64,000 nucleotides of DNA from JACSRF01 sp963695505 (GCA_963695505.1 CAVOGX010000022.1:11312-75311), one strand, 5' to 3'; shown: positions 25,527 to 36,573, counted from the first letter of the stretch. Program-made: numbers and translations. The notes: generated by a model not told the origin, from the letters alone.

Positions 25527-28199
25527 ATGACCGACCCCCTCATTCTCCCTCTCACGTCACCCGAGGCCCAGCTCCATACTGTGGGCGGCAAAGGACTCAA
25601 CTTGGCCATTTTGGCCCGCCACGGTTTTCAAGTGCCCGGCGGCTTTTTCATCACAACCGCGGCATACCATCAATTTGTATTAGCCCATAACCTGACGAAG
25701 GTGATCTCTCATGCCCTGCATAACCTGGATGTGGAAAACCCCACTTCTCTCCAAGCCGCTTCAACCGCTATCCGCGCTGGTTTTACCGGAGGAGAGATGC
25801 CACAGGCATTAGGTGAAGCCATCTTGCAGCATTACGAGGGTATGGGTGCAGTGGCTGTGCGCTCCTCTGCCACCGCCGAGGATCTGCCTGACCTCTCCTT
25901 TGCCGGGCAGCAAGATACATTCCTAAACGTTGTGGGCCGCGAGACCCTACTGCAAGCGGTGGTTTCTTGTTGGAGCAGCCTGTGGACAGCCCGCGCCATT
26001 GGCTATCGTTCTCGCAACCACATTGAACATCATGGCGTTGCTCTGGCAGTCGTGGTACAAGAGATGGTTCCCAGCGAGGCATCGGGGGTTCTGTTTACGG
26101 CCAACCCCCTCAATGGTCTGCGCACTGAAATGGTCATTGATGCGACATTGGGCCTGGGCGAAGCCCTGGTATCTGGCATGGTGGAACCTGATCGATACGT
26201 GGTCTCTGTGCCAGAGTGCACCATTCAGCACAAAAAGTTGGGAGCTAAAGCGTTGGCGATTTACGGCCGTTCCCAGGGGGGTACCGAAACGCGGGAAGCC
26301 AAGGCGGCTAATCAGCAAGCCATTGCTGATACCGTCATTCAGGAGTTGGCTAATTTAGGACAACAGATTGCGGCCCTATACCAGACCCCGCAAGATATCG
26401 AGTGGGGCTTGGCAAACGGCGAACTATATATCCTGCAATCGCGCCCCATAACCTCCCTGTTTCCTATACCAGATGGGGCACACCCAGGCGGCCTATTGCG
26501 TGTTTTTTTCTCCCTGGCGTCGGTGCAAGGCGTTTTCGATCCCATAACCCCCCTGGGGCGAGATACGCTAAAAGGGCTTTTTGGTAGAGGTGGGGCATTG
26601 TTCAAAATGCGCCGCTCCATAGCCAATCAGGCTATCTTCTTTACCGCCGCCGAGCGCCTATTCATTGATATGACCCCCATATTTCGGCATCCTGTGGGTA
26701 GAAATATTGAAAAATTGGCCTTGCGCTTCATCGATCCCGCGGCTGCCCAGGTTTTGCATACACTTCTCGATGATCCCCGCCTGCAACCTGAAAAAAAATG
26801 GTTCCGCTGGCGGACCTTGCGGCGCATTGCCCATTTCTCCCGCGTAATGATGCCTCGCGTGCTAGCTGCAGCGCGCCAACCTGAAAAAACGCGCATCCAG
26901 GCCAACCGCGAGATTGAAGTATTTATTACAGATTTTGCCATGCGTTTTCGCCAGGCAAACAGTCTGACCGATCAGGTAAAATTATTCGAATCATTCATGG
27001 ATACCCTGGTTTTGGGTATTTTCCCGCGATTAGTATCATTAATCATTGTCAGCATGGCCATGCTCAATTTGCTCCTGAGGTTGGCAACCAAAGTAGGGCA
27101 AAACGGCCTGTTGTTGACGCGAGGTTTGCCTCACAATGTGACTACAGAGATGGATTTGGCTCTCTGGCAAACTTCAAGAATAATTGCTGCCAGCCCGGCA
27201 TCCGGCTGGTTTGCCGCCCAATCACCAGAGTTATTAGTTGATGAGTTTTTACACGGTGCTTTGCCGCATGACGTGCAAACGGCCGTTTCTGACTTCCTTG
27301 ACGTCTATGGCATGCGCGGTCTGGCCGAAATTGATATAGGCCGCCCACGCTGGCGCGAAAACCCCACCCCGATATTGCGCTCCTTGCAAAGTTATCTGAC
27401 CATACCTGAAAACCAAGCCCCTGACTTGCTATTTGCCGCCGGGGCAGAAGCTGCTGCCGATGCCCTGGCAGCTTTGCAAAGCGCCTTGCGGCGCACCCGC
27501 GGCGGTAATGCCAAAGCTGCCTTGGCGGGCTGGGCTGTACGCCGTTTGCGGGCACTGGCCGGACAGCGGGAACTGCCTAAATTTGTCATCATTCAAATCA
27601 TGGGCATTATCCGCGCCAATTTCATGCAAAGCGGCAGGCAGCTTGTTGAGCGCGGTGTCTTAAATCAGCCAGATGACCTCTTTTTCTTGGCGTATGCCGA
27701 ACTCAAACAATTGGCACAGGACGAAAATCTCCTTGCTGACAAGCAGCATGCAGCGACCTATCAGCCCCTCATCGCTCAGCGGCGAGCCGCCTGGAAAAAG
27801 GAAGCAAGGCGCCAGCAAATTCCCCGCTTATTGTTGAGTGATGGCCGTGCTTTTTATGACGGCATGCAGCCTGGGGAGGAAGGTGACTTGCAGGGCGACC
27901 CTGTGTCACCGGGCATCGCCGAAGGAACGGTACGTGTGGTGCTAGATCCCCACGGATCCCAGCTTGAACCTGGCGAAATCTTGGTTTGTCCTGGCACCGA
28001 CCCCTCATGGACGCCCCTTTTCCTAACTGCGGGCGGTCTGGTCATGGAAGTGGGCGGCATGATGACCCATGGCTCGGTGGTTGCTCGGGAGTATGGTATT
28101 CCGGCCGTGGTAGGCGTCCATGAGGCTACGAAACGCTTGCAAACCGGTCAGAAAATTCGTATTGATGGGTCCACAGGCGTCATTATCATTCTACCGTAA
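25527..28199 (+). CDS. PEP-synthase-family enzyme, rifampicin phosphotransferase-like
   Basis: 890 residues. The N-terminal ATP-grasp domain has GGKGLNLA, VRSSATAEDLPDLSFAGQ, FTANPLNG and LQSRPIT. A long helical middle region (~330-780) replaces the TIM barrel of true PEP synthase. The C-terminal swivelling domain has TDPSWTPLF and GGMMTHGSVVAREYGIPAVV, whose THG His is the phosphocarrier. THG rather than TCH, and the absence of a PEP-binding barrel, point to the Rph (rifampicin phosphotransferase) group. The natural substrate may be another small molecule. ATG 25527 is chosen; the frame opens at 25482 without a ribosome site. It converges on and overlaps glmS by 14 bp. Confidence 0.75.
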   Translation: MTDPLILPLTSPEAQLHTVGGKGLNLAILARHGFQVPGGFFITTAAYHQFVLAHNLTKVISHALHNLDVENPTSLQAASTAIRAGFTGGEMPQALGEAILQHYEGMGAVAVRSSATAEDLPDLSFAGQQDTFLNVVGRETLLQAVVSCWSSLWTARAIGYRSRNHIEHHGVALAVVVQEMVPSEASGVLFTANPLNGLRTEMVIDATLGLGEALVSGMVEPDRYVVSVPECTIQHKKLGAKALAIYGRSQGGTETREAKAANQQAIADTVIQELANLGQQIAALYQTPQDIEWGLANGELYILQSRPITSLFPIPDGAHPGGLLRVFFSLASVQGVFDPITPLGRDTLKGLFGRGGALFKMRRSIANQAIFFTAAERLFIDMTPIFRHPVGRNIEKLALRFIDPAAAQVLHTLLDDPRLQPEKKWFRWRTLRRIAHFSRVMMPRVLAAARQPEKTRIQANREIEVFITDFAMRFRQANSLTDQVKLFESFMDTLVLGIFPRLVSLIIVSMAMLNLLLRLATKVGQNGLLLTRGLPHNVTTEMDLALWQTSRIIAASPASGWFAAQSPELLVDEFLHGALPHDVQTAVSDFLDVYGMRGLAEIDIGRPRWRENPTPILRSLQSYLTIPENQAPDLLFAAGAEAAADALAALQSALRRTRGGNAKAALAGWAVRRLRALAGQRELPKFVIIQIMGIIRANFMQSGRQLVERGVLNQPDDLFFLAYAELKQLAQDENLLADKQHAATYQPLIAQRRAAWKKEARRQQIPRLLLSDGRAFYDGMQPGEEGDLQGDPVSPGIAEGTVRVVLDPHGSQLEPGEILVCPGTDPSWTPLFLTAGGLVMEVGGMMTHGSVVAREYGIPAVVGVHEATKRLQTGQKIRIDGSTGVIIILP

Positions 28200-30029
28200 C
28201 CGATTTTGCCAGGTTGCGCGGCTGGTCGACGTCGGCGCCGCGCCGAACGGCAATGTGATAGCTGAGCAACTGCAGGGGAATGACGTTGATGATGGGAGCT
28301 AGAAGATCAGGAGCGGCAGGTACATAAATGACCTCGTCAGCTTCCGCTTGAATGGCCGTATCCCCTTCTTGGGCTAGAGCAATGACAACGCCGCCGCGCG
28401 CCTTGGCCTGCTGCACCTGGCTGACCATTTTGTCGTATAAGCCATCCTTGGTGACTATTGCCACTACCGGCATGGTCTCGTCGATTAGGGCAATGGGCCC
28501 ATGTTTCATTTCTCCAGCCGGATAGCCTTCGGCGTGAATGTAGCTGATTTCTTTGAGTTTAAGCGCTCCTTCCAAGGCGACAGGATAGTTGATGCCGCGC
28601 CCCAGAAATAGGAAGTCGGTCGCCTTAAAAAAGTGATTGGCCAATTCCTCGTATTCAGCGTCATGGTCTAGAACGCGGCCAGCCAGATCGGGTAAGTGGG
28701 CTAGGTCGTCCACCAGTTGGCGTAGCTGTTGGGGGGTGACGGCGCCGCGCAGCTCGCCCAGGGCGCAGGCCAGCAGGTATTGATCAACTAGCGAGGCTGT
28801 GAACGCCTTGGTACAGGCCACGCCGATTTCAGGTCCGGCTTGCATGGCGATATAGCCATCTGAGATGCGCATCGCCTGGCTGCCAAAGGCATTGACGATG
28901 GACCAAAGAGTAGCCCCTTTTTCGCGGGCTTGTTCCATGGCTGCCAGCGTATCGGCCGTTTCTCCGGATTGGGTGATGGCCAAAACGGCCGTTTGCTCAT
29001 CGATGATCGGATTGTAGTACCGGAACTCGGAGGCATACTCGACTTCCACCGGCACGCGGGCGATGGACTCAATCATAAACTTGCCCACCAGACCGGTGTA
29101 GTAGCTGGTGCCGCAGGCGACGATGAAGATTTTGTTAATGCGCTGAGCTAGTTCGGGGTCAAATTCATTTCCGGCAGATGAACACGGCCGTTTTCAAAGT
29201 CCACCCGCCCGCCCAGCGTGTCGATGAGGGCGCGGGGCTGCTCGAATATCTCCTTTTGCATGAAGTGCTTGTACTCGCCTTTGACGGCGCTGACCGGATC
29301 CCAGGCAATGGTATGCATGTCTGGCGTGAGGGCACGCCCATGCAAGTCCATAACCTGGTAGCTGGTGGCCGTCAGGCGGGCCATTTGCCGATTTTCCAGG
29401 AATATCATCTGCCGCGTATACTCGAGGATGGCCGGAATATCTGAGGCGATAAACATTTCGTCTTGGCCGACACCGAGGGTGATGCCGCCAGCATTGCCCA
29501 AGCGGGCACAATAGAGCGTGTCTGGCTCGTCTATGCTCATCACCACGATGGCGTTGGCGCCTTTAAGCTGGTTGATGGTTTGACGTACGGCCGTTTCCAG
29601 CGTCAGACCGGCAGCTACAAACCGTTCCAGCATTTGGACAATGACTTCGGTGTCGGTTTCCGATTGGAAGTGCACGCCCTCTGCCTCTAACTCCTCGCGC
29701 AGCTCTTGGAAATTTTCGACAATGCCATTGTGAACGACCACGATACGGCCGTTCATGCTGACGTGGGGGTGGGCGTTCCGCTCACTGGGTGCGCCGTGAG
29801 TGGCCCACCGTGTGTGCCCAATGCCGATGTGGCCGTGCAGCGGGGAGTGCAGCAGTTTTTGCTCCAGATTGCCCAGCTTGCCGACATCGCGGCGAATGGC
29901 AATATGCCCATTTTGCTCCAGAACGGCCACGCCGGCCGAATCATATCCCCGATACTCCAACCGCTTCAGCCCTTGAACAACCACTGAAGATGCTTCCTGC
30001 GATCCAATATATCCCACAATACCACACAT
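28186..30029 (-). CDS. glmS: Glutamine-fructose-6-phosphate aminotransferase, one frameshift
   Basis: GlmS makes glucosamine-6-phosphate for cell-wall and polysaccharide synthesis. The N-terminal class II amidotransferase starts MCGIVGYIG with catalytic Cys2 and has LEYRGYDSAGV and HTRWATHGAPSE. The C-terminal part has two SIS domains with VACGTSYYTG, TQSGETADTLAAM and the ending DQPRNLAKSVTVE. Loss of one C from a CCCC run near 29160 breaks the frame between MNLTP and ELAQRI. Full length would be about 614 residues, normal for the family. Confidence 0.93.
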
Positions 30030-30698
30030 ATGATGCCTCCTATTGGCGTGATTGGTGCATGCAAAACGTTAAAGCAGCGATTATTGCTGCTATACCAATT
30101 TTCCATGCTTGGCGTACCCAGGTTGAAGTTGAATTTGGGGGACGCCCCTTCTTAGTCCTGTAGTCTGGTTGGCAAAAAGTCCTGCAGCTTGAAAAACGAA
30201 CTACGAGACGATTTGACTTGTAGACTACCTGTGCCACTCGTGCTGCGTTTTGTCGGTCAGTCACCTGAACCGCTTTGTCGCACCACTTCTTGAAGGGGCA
30301 AATTGTCAGAGTGTGGCCACCCTGGGAGGCACCCGCTGATCTTTCGACTTTCCGCGCCGCTAACAAAACGGCCGTTAGTCCCCACCTCGCGGTGAGGAAC
30401 CTCCACCTCGTCAGCCAGATTCAAGAAAACAAATCTGGCCCTTGCGCTGTTTACCCCTGGACCTTTTCGGCCCGTATGAAATTGTTAACAGCTTTCGACT
30501 TCATTCAATGCTGTCTTATATTAAGCCTAGCGTTAAAACCTTTCTGTTTTTCTTGCGCCAAGCGTGAAAATCCTAACCTTATCTTTATCACTTGTCAACT
30601 CACCCATAACTCCTATACAGGTTTTGGGAATATTGCCAATTCAAAGCCATTGACAAGGTTCGCAAAGGGGCCATACTCTACAATCAAGGAAGGCAACT
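30030..30698. other. Intergenic region without a supported gene
   Basis: About 670 bp between glmS and the sensor kinase gene, which are divergent. Open frames here have no recognisable protein. It holds one palindrome copy (30367), a GTTAAC at about 30483 and the kinase promoter at its right end. Confidence 0.5.
30650..30677 (+). promoter_or_regulatory. Putative promoter of the two-component operon
   Basis: TTGACA (30650-30655), 16 bp, CATACT (30672-30677), about 22 bp before the kinase ATG. Confidence 0.45.
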
Positions 30699-32805
30699 AT
30701 GCGCGAACGATTGGGCATGCACCGCTTTAGCCTGACGGTGCAAATGGTGTTTAGCTTTGTGCTTCTGGTACTTTTTACGGGCCGTTGCCGCTGGAGCCCC
30801 GGCTGTCATCTTGATTCGCCAACAAATTGAGGAGCAAGCCTGGTCTCAAGTTGAGCAGGGGGCGCAAACCACCGAGGCTCTCTACCTGGCCTGGCAGAAC
30901 AAGGTGCAGGATATGGCAACCTTGACCGCCCAGCGGCCTACGCTGCTCACTTACCTGCGAAATGGCGACCGAGTTGGACTCCAAAGTTATTTGCACACCT
31001 TGCGCCGGGGCACAGAAATGAGCCTTATTTTGGTGTGTGATGCCGCACGTCAACCGCTAGCTCAGACAGGTGGAGGAGAAGTCGCTCCTTTTTGCGCGAC
31101 AGCAGGTAATCCCGCATATCAGATAACGCTTGCTGACCCATCCCAATTGTGGCTCCTGTCTGCTGAAATGGTTGGGGAACAAGAGGTTCAGGGAATTGTG
31201 GTTGTTGGAGTACAGATGGACGATAGCTTTGCCTTAGAAATGAGCCAGCAAACAGGGCTGGTGCATACGTACCTTTGGCATGATACCCCCTTGTCTAGCA
31301 GTCTGCCCGGAGGTACGGCAGATTGGCAGCTTGAGACGCATCAACCGGTTGCTGCGGGAAATCTGGAGCGGGTGCGATTTGAGAGCAACGGCCGTTTCTA
31401 CAACACCTACCAACTCCCTCTCAATTCTGATGGATTAGTGGATGAAATTTCCCTGAACGTTACCAGCCCCCTGGCCGTGCAGCGCCGGCTTGTCTGGACC
31501 CTGGTTGGCAGTATTGCTGTTGCTGCTCTGGTTGCCTCCGGTGTTGGGGTGTTCATGGCCCGCCGTATTGGGCAACCTTTGAGCCAACTGGCCCATGCTG
31601 CCAGCCAAATCCGCACCGGGAACCTCAGTACCCCTTTAGACGTGCCCTCAAAGGTCCACGATGTCACCGAAGTGACCCAGGCTTTGGAAGGAGCGCGGAT
31701 TGCCCTGCACCAGATGGTGCAGCAGTTGCAGCAAGCCAACGCCTGGACGGATAATTTGCTGGAATCTATCGTTGAAGGAATTGTGACCATTGACAAGCAC
31801 GGCCGCATTACTTTTTTTAGCCCTGGCGCAGAGCGCATAACTGGCCTGAAACAAGGCGACATTCTGGGGCAAAATTGCAACCAGGTCCTTCATCCTGCGG
31901 GAACCGACGAGCCCTTTAGCCAATTTATCCCTCCCCCTGGTAAAGAGCGCAAATTCGCCCTGGCTCTTGCCGATAAGCGACAAATCACGGTTTCCATAAC
32001 TGGGGCGCGTTTGACACCCCCTGGCGCGGGAGAATCCGGTGTAGCCCTGGTCTTCCGCGACGTCAGCGAATCGGATCAAATTCATCGCCTAATGGGCCAG
32101 TTTTTAGCGAATATCACCCATGAATTTCGCACACCGCTTTCGGCGGTGGCCGCCTCCATTGAATTACTGCGAGACCAAGCTGACACGCTGCCACCTGAAG
32201 AACTGCGTCAGCTTCTGAATTCACTGCACCTCGGTATTGTGGGACTACAAACGCTGATAGATAATTTGCTTGAGAGCGCAAGCCTGGAAGTCGGCCGTTT
32301 CCGCATTTACCCCCGCCCATCCGACCTGGGCGAAATTGTTGGAGAGGCAGTCAGTTTGTTGCAACCCCTACTAGATAAGTATGGACAGCGCTTGTTAGTT
32401 GAGCTTCCGGTAATAATCCCGTTGGTTCAGGCCGATCCGCGCCGTATGGTGCAGGTATTGGTGAATTTGTTTTCCAACGCGATTAAGTACAGCCCGGATG
32501 GGGCAGATCTGCAGATTTGCGTAGTTGAACGAGAGCAGCAGGTGCAGGTGATGGTGGCCGATCGTGGTCCGGGTATTCCATCTGGCTACCGCCCAGAATT
32601 ATTTCGTCGTTTTGCCCGAACAGAAACGGCCGATTCCAAAGCACAATATGGTGCAGGGCTTGGCTTATTTGTGGCCAAGGCCATTGTAGAAGCCCACGGA
32701 GGCGAAGTGGGCGTAGACGACAGGACCGAAGGAGGTTCCAACTTTTGGTTTACCCTACCTTTGGCCCCAATGAAATTACCAGACAAAGAACCGGAGACCA
32801 GCTAA
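30699..32805 (+). CDS. Sensor histidine kinase, PhoR-like, one frameshift
   Basis: A membrane-bound sensor kinase of about 702 residues. Order: short N-terminus and TM1, extracytoplasmic sensor (~40-250), TM2 (LVGSIAVAALVASGVGVFMA), HAMP, PAS (ESIVEGIVTIDKHGRITFF), HisKA with phospho-acceptor His in NITHEFRTPLS, and HATPase_c with N box NLFSNAIKYS, DRGPGIP and YGAGLGLFVAK. ATG 30699 follows an AGGAAGG site. The N-terminal frame breaks at ~30780, where an iterated palindrome is spoiled by an extra G (ACGGGCCGTT); removing it restores FTAVAAGAP. It is followed by a PhoB-type regulator and probably senses phosphate or envelope state. Confidence 0.88.
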
Positions 32806-32839
32806 CGCATCCACTTTATTCAAAAAAGGCGTGAATCGG

Positions 32840-33511
32840 ATGAAAGTTTTGGTTGTCGATGATGACCGCGTTTTAGCAGATTTAATTGCCTTTGCCCTGC
32901 GCCATGAAGGGTTTGAGGTACGGCTCGCCTATAATGGTGAAATGGCTCTAAGTCAGTGGGCAGCAGAGCGACCAGACCTGGTGGTGCTCGATCTGAACTT
33001 GCCCAAGATAGATGGCTTTACAGTGTGCCGCCGCATACGTGCGGAGGCAGACACTCCCATCATTATGCTCACGGTGCGGGGTGAAGAGGATGATATTGTC
33101 CACGGTCTGGAAGTGGGCGCAGACGATTACATCACCAAGCCATTTAGCCCACGCCAGTTAGTGGCCCGGGTGCAGGCGGTTTTGCGCAGAGCGGGAATGG
33201 GCATGGCAACGGCCGTTTCCCAAACTGGCGCTCTCTCACTTGACCCGACTCGCCGCGAAGTGCACCTCGGTGATAACCCGCCCGTTGCCCTGACACCCTT
33301 GGAGATGCGTTTGCTCCAATACTTTATGACCAACGCCGGCCACGTTGTCAGTAATGAGGCAATTATTGCCTACGTTTGGGGGCCAGAAGGGGGCGACAGG
33401 GACATGGTGCGCCAGTTAGTGCGCCGCCTGCGGCTGAAAATCGAACCAGATGCGGCTAACCCTACGCTCATTGAAACAATCCCTGGTATGGGTTACGGCT
33501 TGCGAAAATAG
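32840..33511 (+). CDS. Response regulator, OmpR/PhoB family
   Basis: A 223-residue DNA-binding regulator paired with the preceding kinase. The receiver has VVDDD acidic residues, phospho-acceptor Asp51 in VVLDLNLPK, the conserved Thr in MLTVRG and Lys in ITKPFSP. The C-terminal winged helix has LTPLEMRLLQYFM and LRLKIEPD...IETIPGMGYGLR. ATG 32840 is preferred over in-frame GTG 32831, which is too close to AAAAGG. Four Pho-box-like heptamers 145 bp downstream of its stop are its probable targets. Confidence 0.93.
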   Translation: MKVLVVDDDRVLADLIAFALRHEGFEVRLAYNGEMALSQWAAERPDLVVLDLNLPKIDGFTVCRRIRAEADTPIIMLTVRGEEDDIVHGLEVGADDYITKPFSPRQLVARVQAVLRRAGMGMATAVSQTGALSLDPTRREVHLGDNPPVALTPLEMRLLQYFMTNAGHVVSNEAIIAYVWGPEGGDRDMVRQLVRRLRLKIEPDAANPTLIETIPGMGYGLRK

Positions 33512-33656
33512 CTGACCTGGCATCGTTTCCAAATCGTCAATCAGGAGTGGCTATCTAACATTTTATGCTGTCATGTCGCATTTTGCCTCATCGGAGGGGG
33601 AGTAAATAACTGACGGCTTCCAGAAACTCATTAACCCTCTTTCACTCTCTCCAATT

Positions 33657-33697
33657 TTGTCACAACATTGTCACAACTCCATCACGGCATTTGTCAT
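33657..33697 (+). promoter_or_regulatory. Tandem Pho-box-like heptamers
   Basis: TTGTCAC at 33657 and 33668, CCATCAC at 33679 and TTGTCAT at 33691: four direct repeats spaced 11, 11 and 12 bp. Repeat type and phase match sites of PhoB-family regulators. They lie about 100 bp before the TSUP permease gene. The rest of the 33512-33794 gap shows nothing else. Confidence 0.65.
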
Positions 33698-33794
33698 CCA
33701 GCTACCGTAAGCTCTAGTCAAGTTTGCTGATCAAGAAGGGCTGGCATCAATAAAATTTCGTTCACACTTTGCCTGCCCATGAAGGAAATGCGGT

Positions 33795-34535
33795 ATGGAA
33801 CAAAACATTGCTGTATTCGTCGTCGTTGGATTTTTTGCCCAATTGATTGATGGCGCATTAGGCATGGCTTATGGCGTCAGCGCTACTTCTTTTTTGCTGG
33901 CATTTGGTGTGCCACCAGCCCTGGCCAGCGCCAGCGTTCACATGGCAGAGGTGTTTACAACGGCCGTTTCTGGGGGTTCACACTTCAGACTGGGTAATGT
34001 CGATAAAATCCTGGTAGCCAAGCTGGTTTTTCCAGGGGTTATTGGCGCGGTGTTGGGGGCATACATTTTGACCAATGTGCCCGGTGAAAAAATAAAACCA
34101 TATGTGTCTGCTTATCTACTCATTATGGGTGTTGTCATCCTGGTTAAAACATTGAAGAAAACCCAACTGGTTGAGGTAAAAAACCGGTTAATGCCCTTAG
34201 GGTTTATTGGTGGTTTTTTCGACACGATTGGTGGTGGGGGTTGGGGACCAGTGGTGGCTACGACGTTAATTGCGCGGGGAAACAGCCCCCGGTATACCAT
34301 TGGTTCTGTCAACACGGCCGAGTTTTTTGTAACGCTTTCAGCTTCCATCACCTTTATGCTTACCTTGGGCACATTAATGTGGCAGCCTATTTTCGGGCTA
34401 GCTGTTGGTGGGGTACTGGCCGCGCCAGTTGCGGCGATTGCATGCAAACATGTGCCGGCACGGGCCTTAATGTTTGTGGTTGGAATACTCATTATCTTTC
34501 TTAGCATTCGTACTATTTTCCAGGCGGTAGTTTAA
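33795..34535 (+). CDS. TSUP family permease (TauE/SafE-like)
   Basis: A 246-residue membrane protein of the TSUP family, which exports or imports sulfite, sulfonates and related anions. The two-repeat architecture shows as AQLIDGALGMAYGVSATSFL near the N-terminus and GFIGGFFDTIGGGGWGPVV in the second half. About eight hydrophobic segments. First gene of a run with two Usp genes and a Na/Pi-type transporter, downstream of Pho-like boxes; the anion may therefore be phosphate-related, but this is inference. Confidence 0.85.
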   Translation: MEQNIAVFVVVGFFAQLIDGALGMAYGVSATSFLLAFGVPPALASASVHMAEVFTTAVSGGSHFRLGNVDKILVAKLVFPGVIGAVLGAYILTNVPGEKIKPYVSAYLLIMGVVILVKTLKKTQLVEVKNRLMPLGFIGGFFDTIGGGGWGPVVATTLIARGNSPRYTIGSVNTAEFFVTLSASITFMLTLGTLMWQPIFGLAVGGVLAAPVAAIACKHVPARALMFVVGILIIFLSIRTIFQAVV

Positions 34536-34556
34536 GGCCGCTTGAGGAGGTGTGTC

Positions 34557-35333
34557 ATGTTATTAACCAACCATACTTCTTTCTCCCCAACTGAAAATGA
34601 AATAACTTCTAATTGTGCATCTCAAAGGTCAAGTTTGGGGTTGACGGCCATTTTGCTAGACAAAAACCAGGTAACCCTGCGCCCCTTCACAGAGTATTTG
34701 GGTCAGCAGCTTGGCGCCACATTGACATTTTTGGAAGGGATGGGAAAGAGCGAAGCTGAACTGCGGCAGCAGTTAAATATGCCCCATGACCTGCTGGTGC
34801 TAGGGAGACCGCCCCAACCATTGCTGCAGCGCTGGCTCGGACGACGCGCGATGCTGCCCGGCAGCGCGCCTATTCTGGTGGTGCGCCAGCCGCGCTGGCC
34901 GCTGGAGCGAATATTGCTGGTGGTACGGGCAGATGGGCAAGATGAAACGGCCGTTTCCTGGGCGGGTAGACTGGCGAAAACAACCCATGCTGCCGTAACG
35001 CTTTTGCCTATCGTTCCCACTTTACCTGCCATGTATGGCCCCCAATTTCAGCAGCAGGCCAGAATGGATGTGCTGCTGGCTTCCGGTGGGCAGCTTCGCA
35101 ATCTGGCCCAGCAGCTCGCCGACAACCGTATAGGCGCCAATTTGCACCTGCGTCCCGGTGAGCCGGCCTGGCAGCTTCGTTGGGAAATTGCCGAGACCAA
35201 TCCTGATTTGGTTGTTCTTGCTGCGGAGGCGCGCAATCGGTGGCCGGACTGGCTGCTCAGCGATGTGGTGCTTCCTCTGTTGAGTTGGATAGACCGCCCG
35301 GTGCTGGTGACGCGCTCCAGCAAAATGAGCTAA
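34557..35333 (+). CDS. Universal-stress-protein-like protein
   Basis: 258 residues from ATG 34557, which follows GAGGAGG. Two Usp-like halves are seen. The first is degenerate (DLLVLGRPPQP then APILVVRQP). The second starts at ERILLVVRADGQDETAVSW and ends PDLVVLAAE...RPVLVTRSS. The nucleotide-binding G-2x-G-9x-G motif is not clear. It probably regulates or stabilises the adjacent transporters. Confidence 0.75.
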   Translation: MLLTNHTSFSPTENEITSNCASQRSSLGLTAILLDKNQVTLRPFTEYLGQQLGATLTFLEGMGKSEAELRQQLNMPHDLLVLGRPPQPLLQRWLGRRAMLPGSAPILVVRQPRWPLERILLVVRADGQDETAVSWAGRLAKTTHAAVTLLPIVPTLPAMYGPQFQQQARMDVLLASGGQLRNLAQQLADNRIGANLHLRPGEPAWQLRWEIAETNPDLVVLAAEARNRWPDWLLSDVVLPLLSWIDRPVLVTRSSKMS

Positions 35334-35389
35334 AAGAAACAACCTATTATTTTTAGCCTTAATGCAACTCTTTTTTCAAGGAGGTGGCA

Positions 35390-36538
35390 ATGCACGAATC
35401 GGTTGAAACCGAATTACTAACCCACAGCCAACCACTCGCTGCCCACCTGCCAGAAACTGCTCCCGCAGTCCTGGTGGAAACGGTCCGCTGGTGGTGGCAA
35501 AAGGTCGCCTGGGCAAAGATTTTCCTTTTCATCATAAGCTTATTCCTGTTTGTATTAGCTATCACGTTGATGAAAGAGGGGGCACGGCCGTTAGCGCCCC
35601 TCATCCAAACCACATTTGCAGTTACGAACCCGGCTAACAGCCTGGGATTTGGCTGGCTATTTGCCTATGTGATTATGAGTGGCTCTCCGGTGGCTGCTGT
35701 GGCCCTGACTTTTTTTGATGCCGGCGCCATCTCCCAGCTTGGCGCTTTTACGATGATTACAGGCAGTCGCCTGGGGGCCAGCTTTATTGTGCTATTTATC
35801 GGATTTGTTTATGCGCTGCGGGGGAGAGACCGGGTAACCAGCCTGGGCATGGGGTTACTTTCGCTGTTGGTGACGGGCAGCACGTACCTGGTTGCACTGG
35901 GCGTAGGGCTCTTGTTGCTGAGTTGGGGCTGGTTTGAGAGGTTGCAGTTGTCGCAGGGAGCATTGTTAACGGCCGTTACGGACAAACTCTTCGATCCCAT
36001 CGCCGCTTTATTCGTGGAGAATTTGCCTGGCTGGCTCATTTTCCTGGTGGGGCTGGCCATCATCATGTTCAGCTTCAACCTCTTTGACAAATGCCTGCCT
36101 CAAATGGCCCTCAAGGAAAGCCAGGTGGGGCAGTTGTCACGCCTGGTGTATCGTCCATGGGTGATGTTTTTGCTGGGTGCAGGTATTACGCTCGTTTCCA
36201 TGTCTGTCAGTGTTTCACTCTCAATTTTAGTACCCTTAAGCAGCCGGGGCTTCGTTCGCCGCGAAAATGTCATTCCCTACATCATGGGCGCAAATATCAC
36301 CACATTTGTAGACACCCTGCTGGCGGCCGTGCTGTTAGGCAACCCACAAGCCTTCACCGTCGTTCTGGTAGAGATGGTCAGCATCGCTCTGGTATCTTTG
36401 CTGCTGCTCTTGACGGTTTTCGGCCGTTTTCAGCGTAGCATTCTGTCCTTCACCCATTGGATTTTGGCTGAAAACTGGCGCCTGGCCAGCTTCATGTTCA
36501 TTATTTTGCTGACGCCACTGGCATTGATGCTGGTTTAA
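35390..36538 (+). CDS. Na/Pi cotransporter family membrane protein
   Basis: 382 residues from ATG 35390, with AAGGAGG 5 bp upstream. About nine hydrophobic segments. The two inverted repeats of the NptA/PF02690 family show as MSGSPVAAVALTFFDAGAIS then TGSRLGASF, and VSVSLSILVPLSSRGFV then YIMGANITTFVDTLLAAVL. Family members import phosphate with sodium. The position, next to Pho-like boxes and a PhoB-type regulator, supports phosphate transport. Confidence 0.8.
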   Translation: MHESVETELLTHSQPLAAHLPETAPAVLVETVRWWWQKVAWAKIFLFIISLFLFVLAITLMKEGARPLAPLIQTTFAVTNPANSLGFGWLFAYVIMSGSPVAAVALTFFDAGAISQLGAFTMITGSRLGASFIVLFIGFVYALRGRDRVTSLGMGLLSLLVTGSTYLVALGVGLLLLSWGWFERLQLSQGALLTAVTDKLFDPIAALFVENLPGWLIFLVGLAIIMFSFNLFDKCLPQMALKESQVGQLSRLVYRPWVMFLLGAGITLVSMSVSVSLSILVPLSSRGFVRRENVIPYIMGANITTFVDTLLAAVLLGNPQAFTVVLVEMVSIALVSLLLLLTVFGRFQRSILSFTHWILAENWRLASFMFIILLTPLALMLV

Positions 36539-36573
36539 ACATCACAAAAACGCAAACAAATGGAGGTGAATTG

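Noticed and set aside
30275..30730. 151-codon open frame upstream of the sensor kinase
   Set aside because: Composition is unlike a protein, it has no ribosome site, and it overlaps the kinase promoter and start in another frame.
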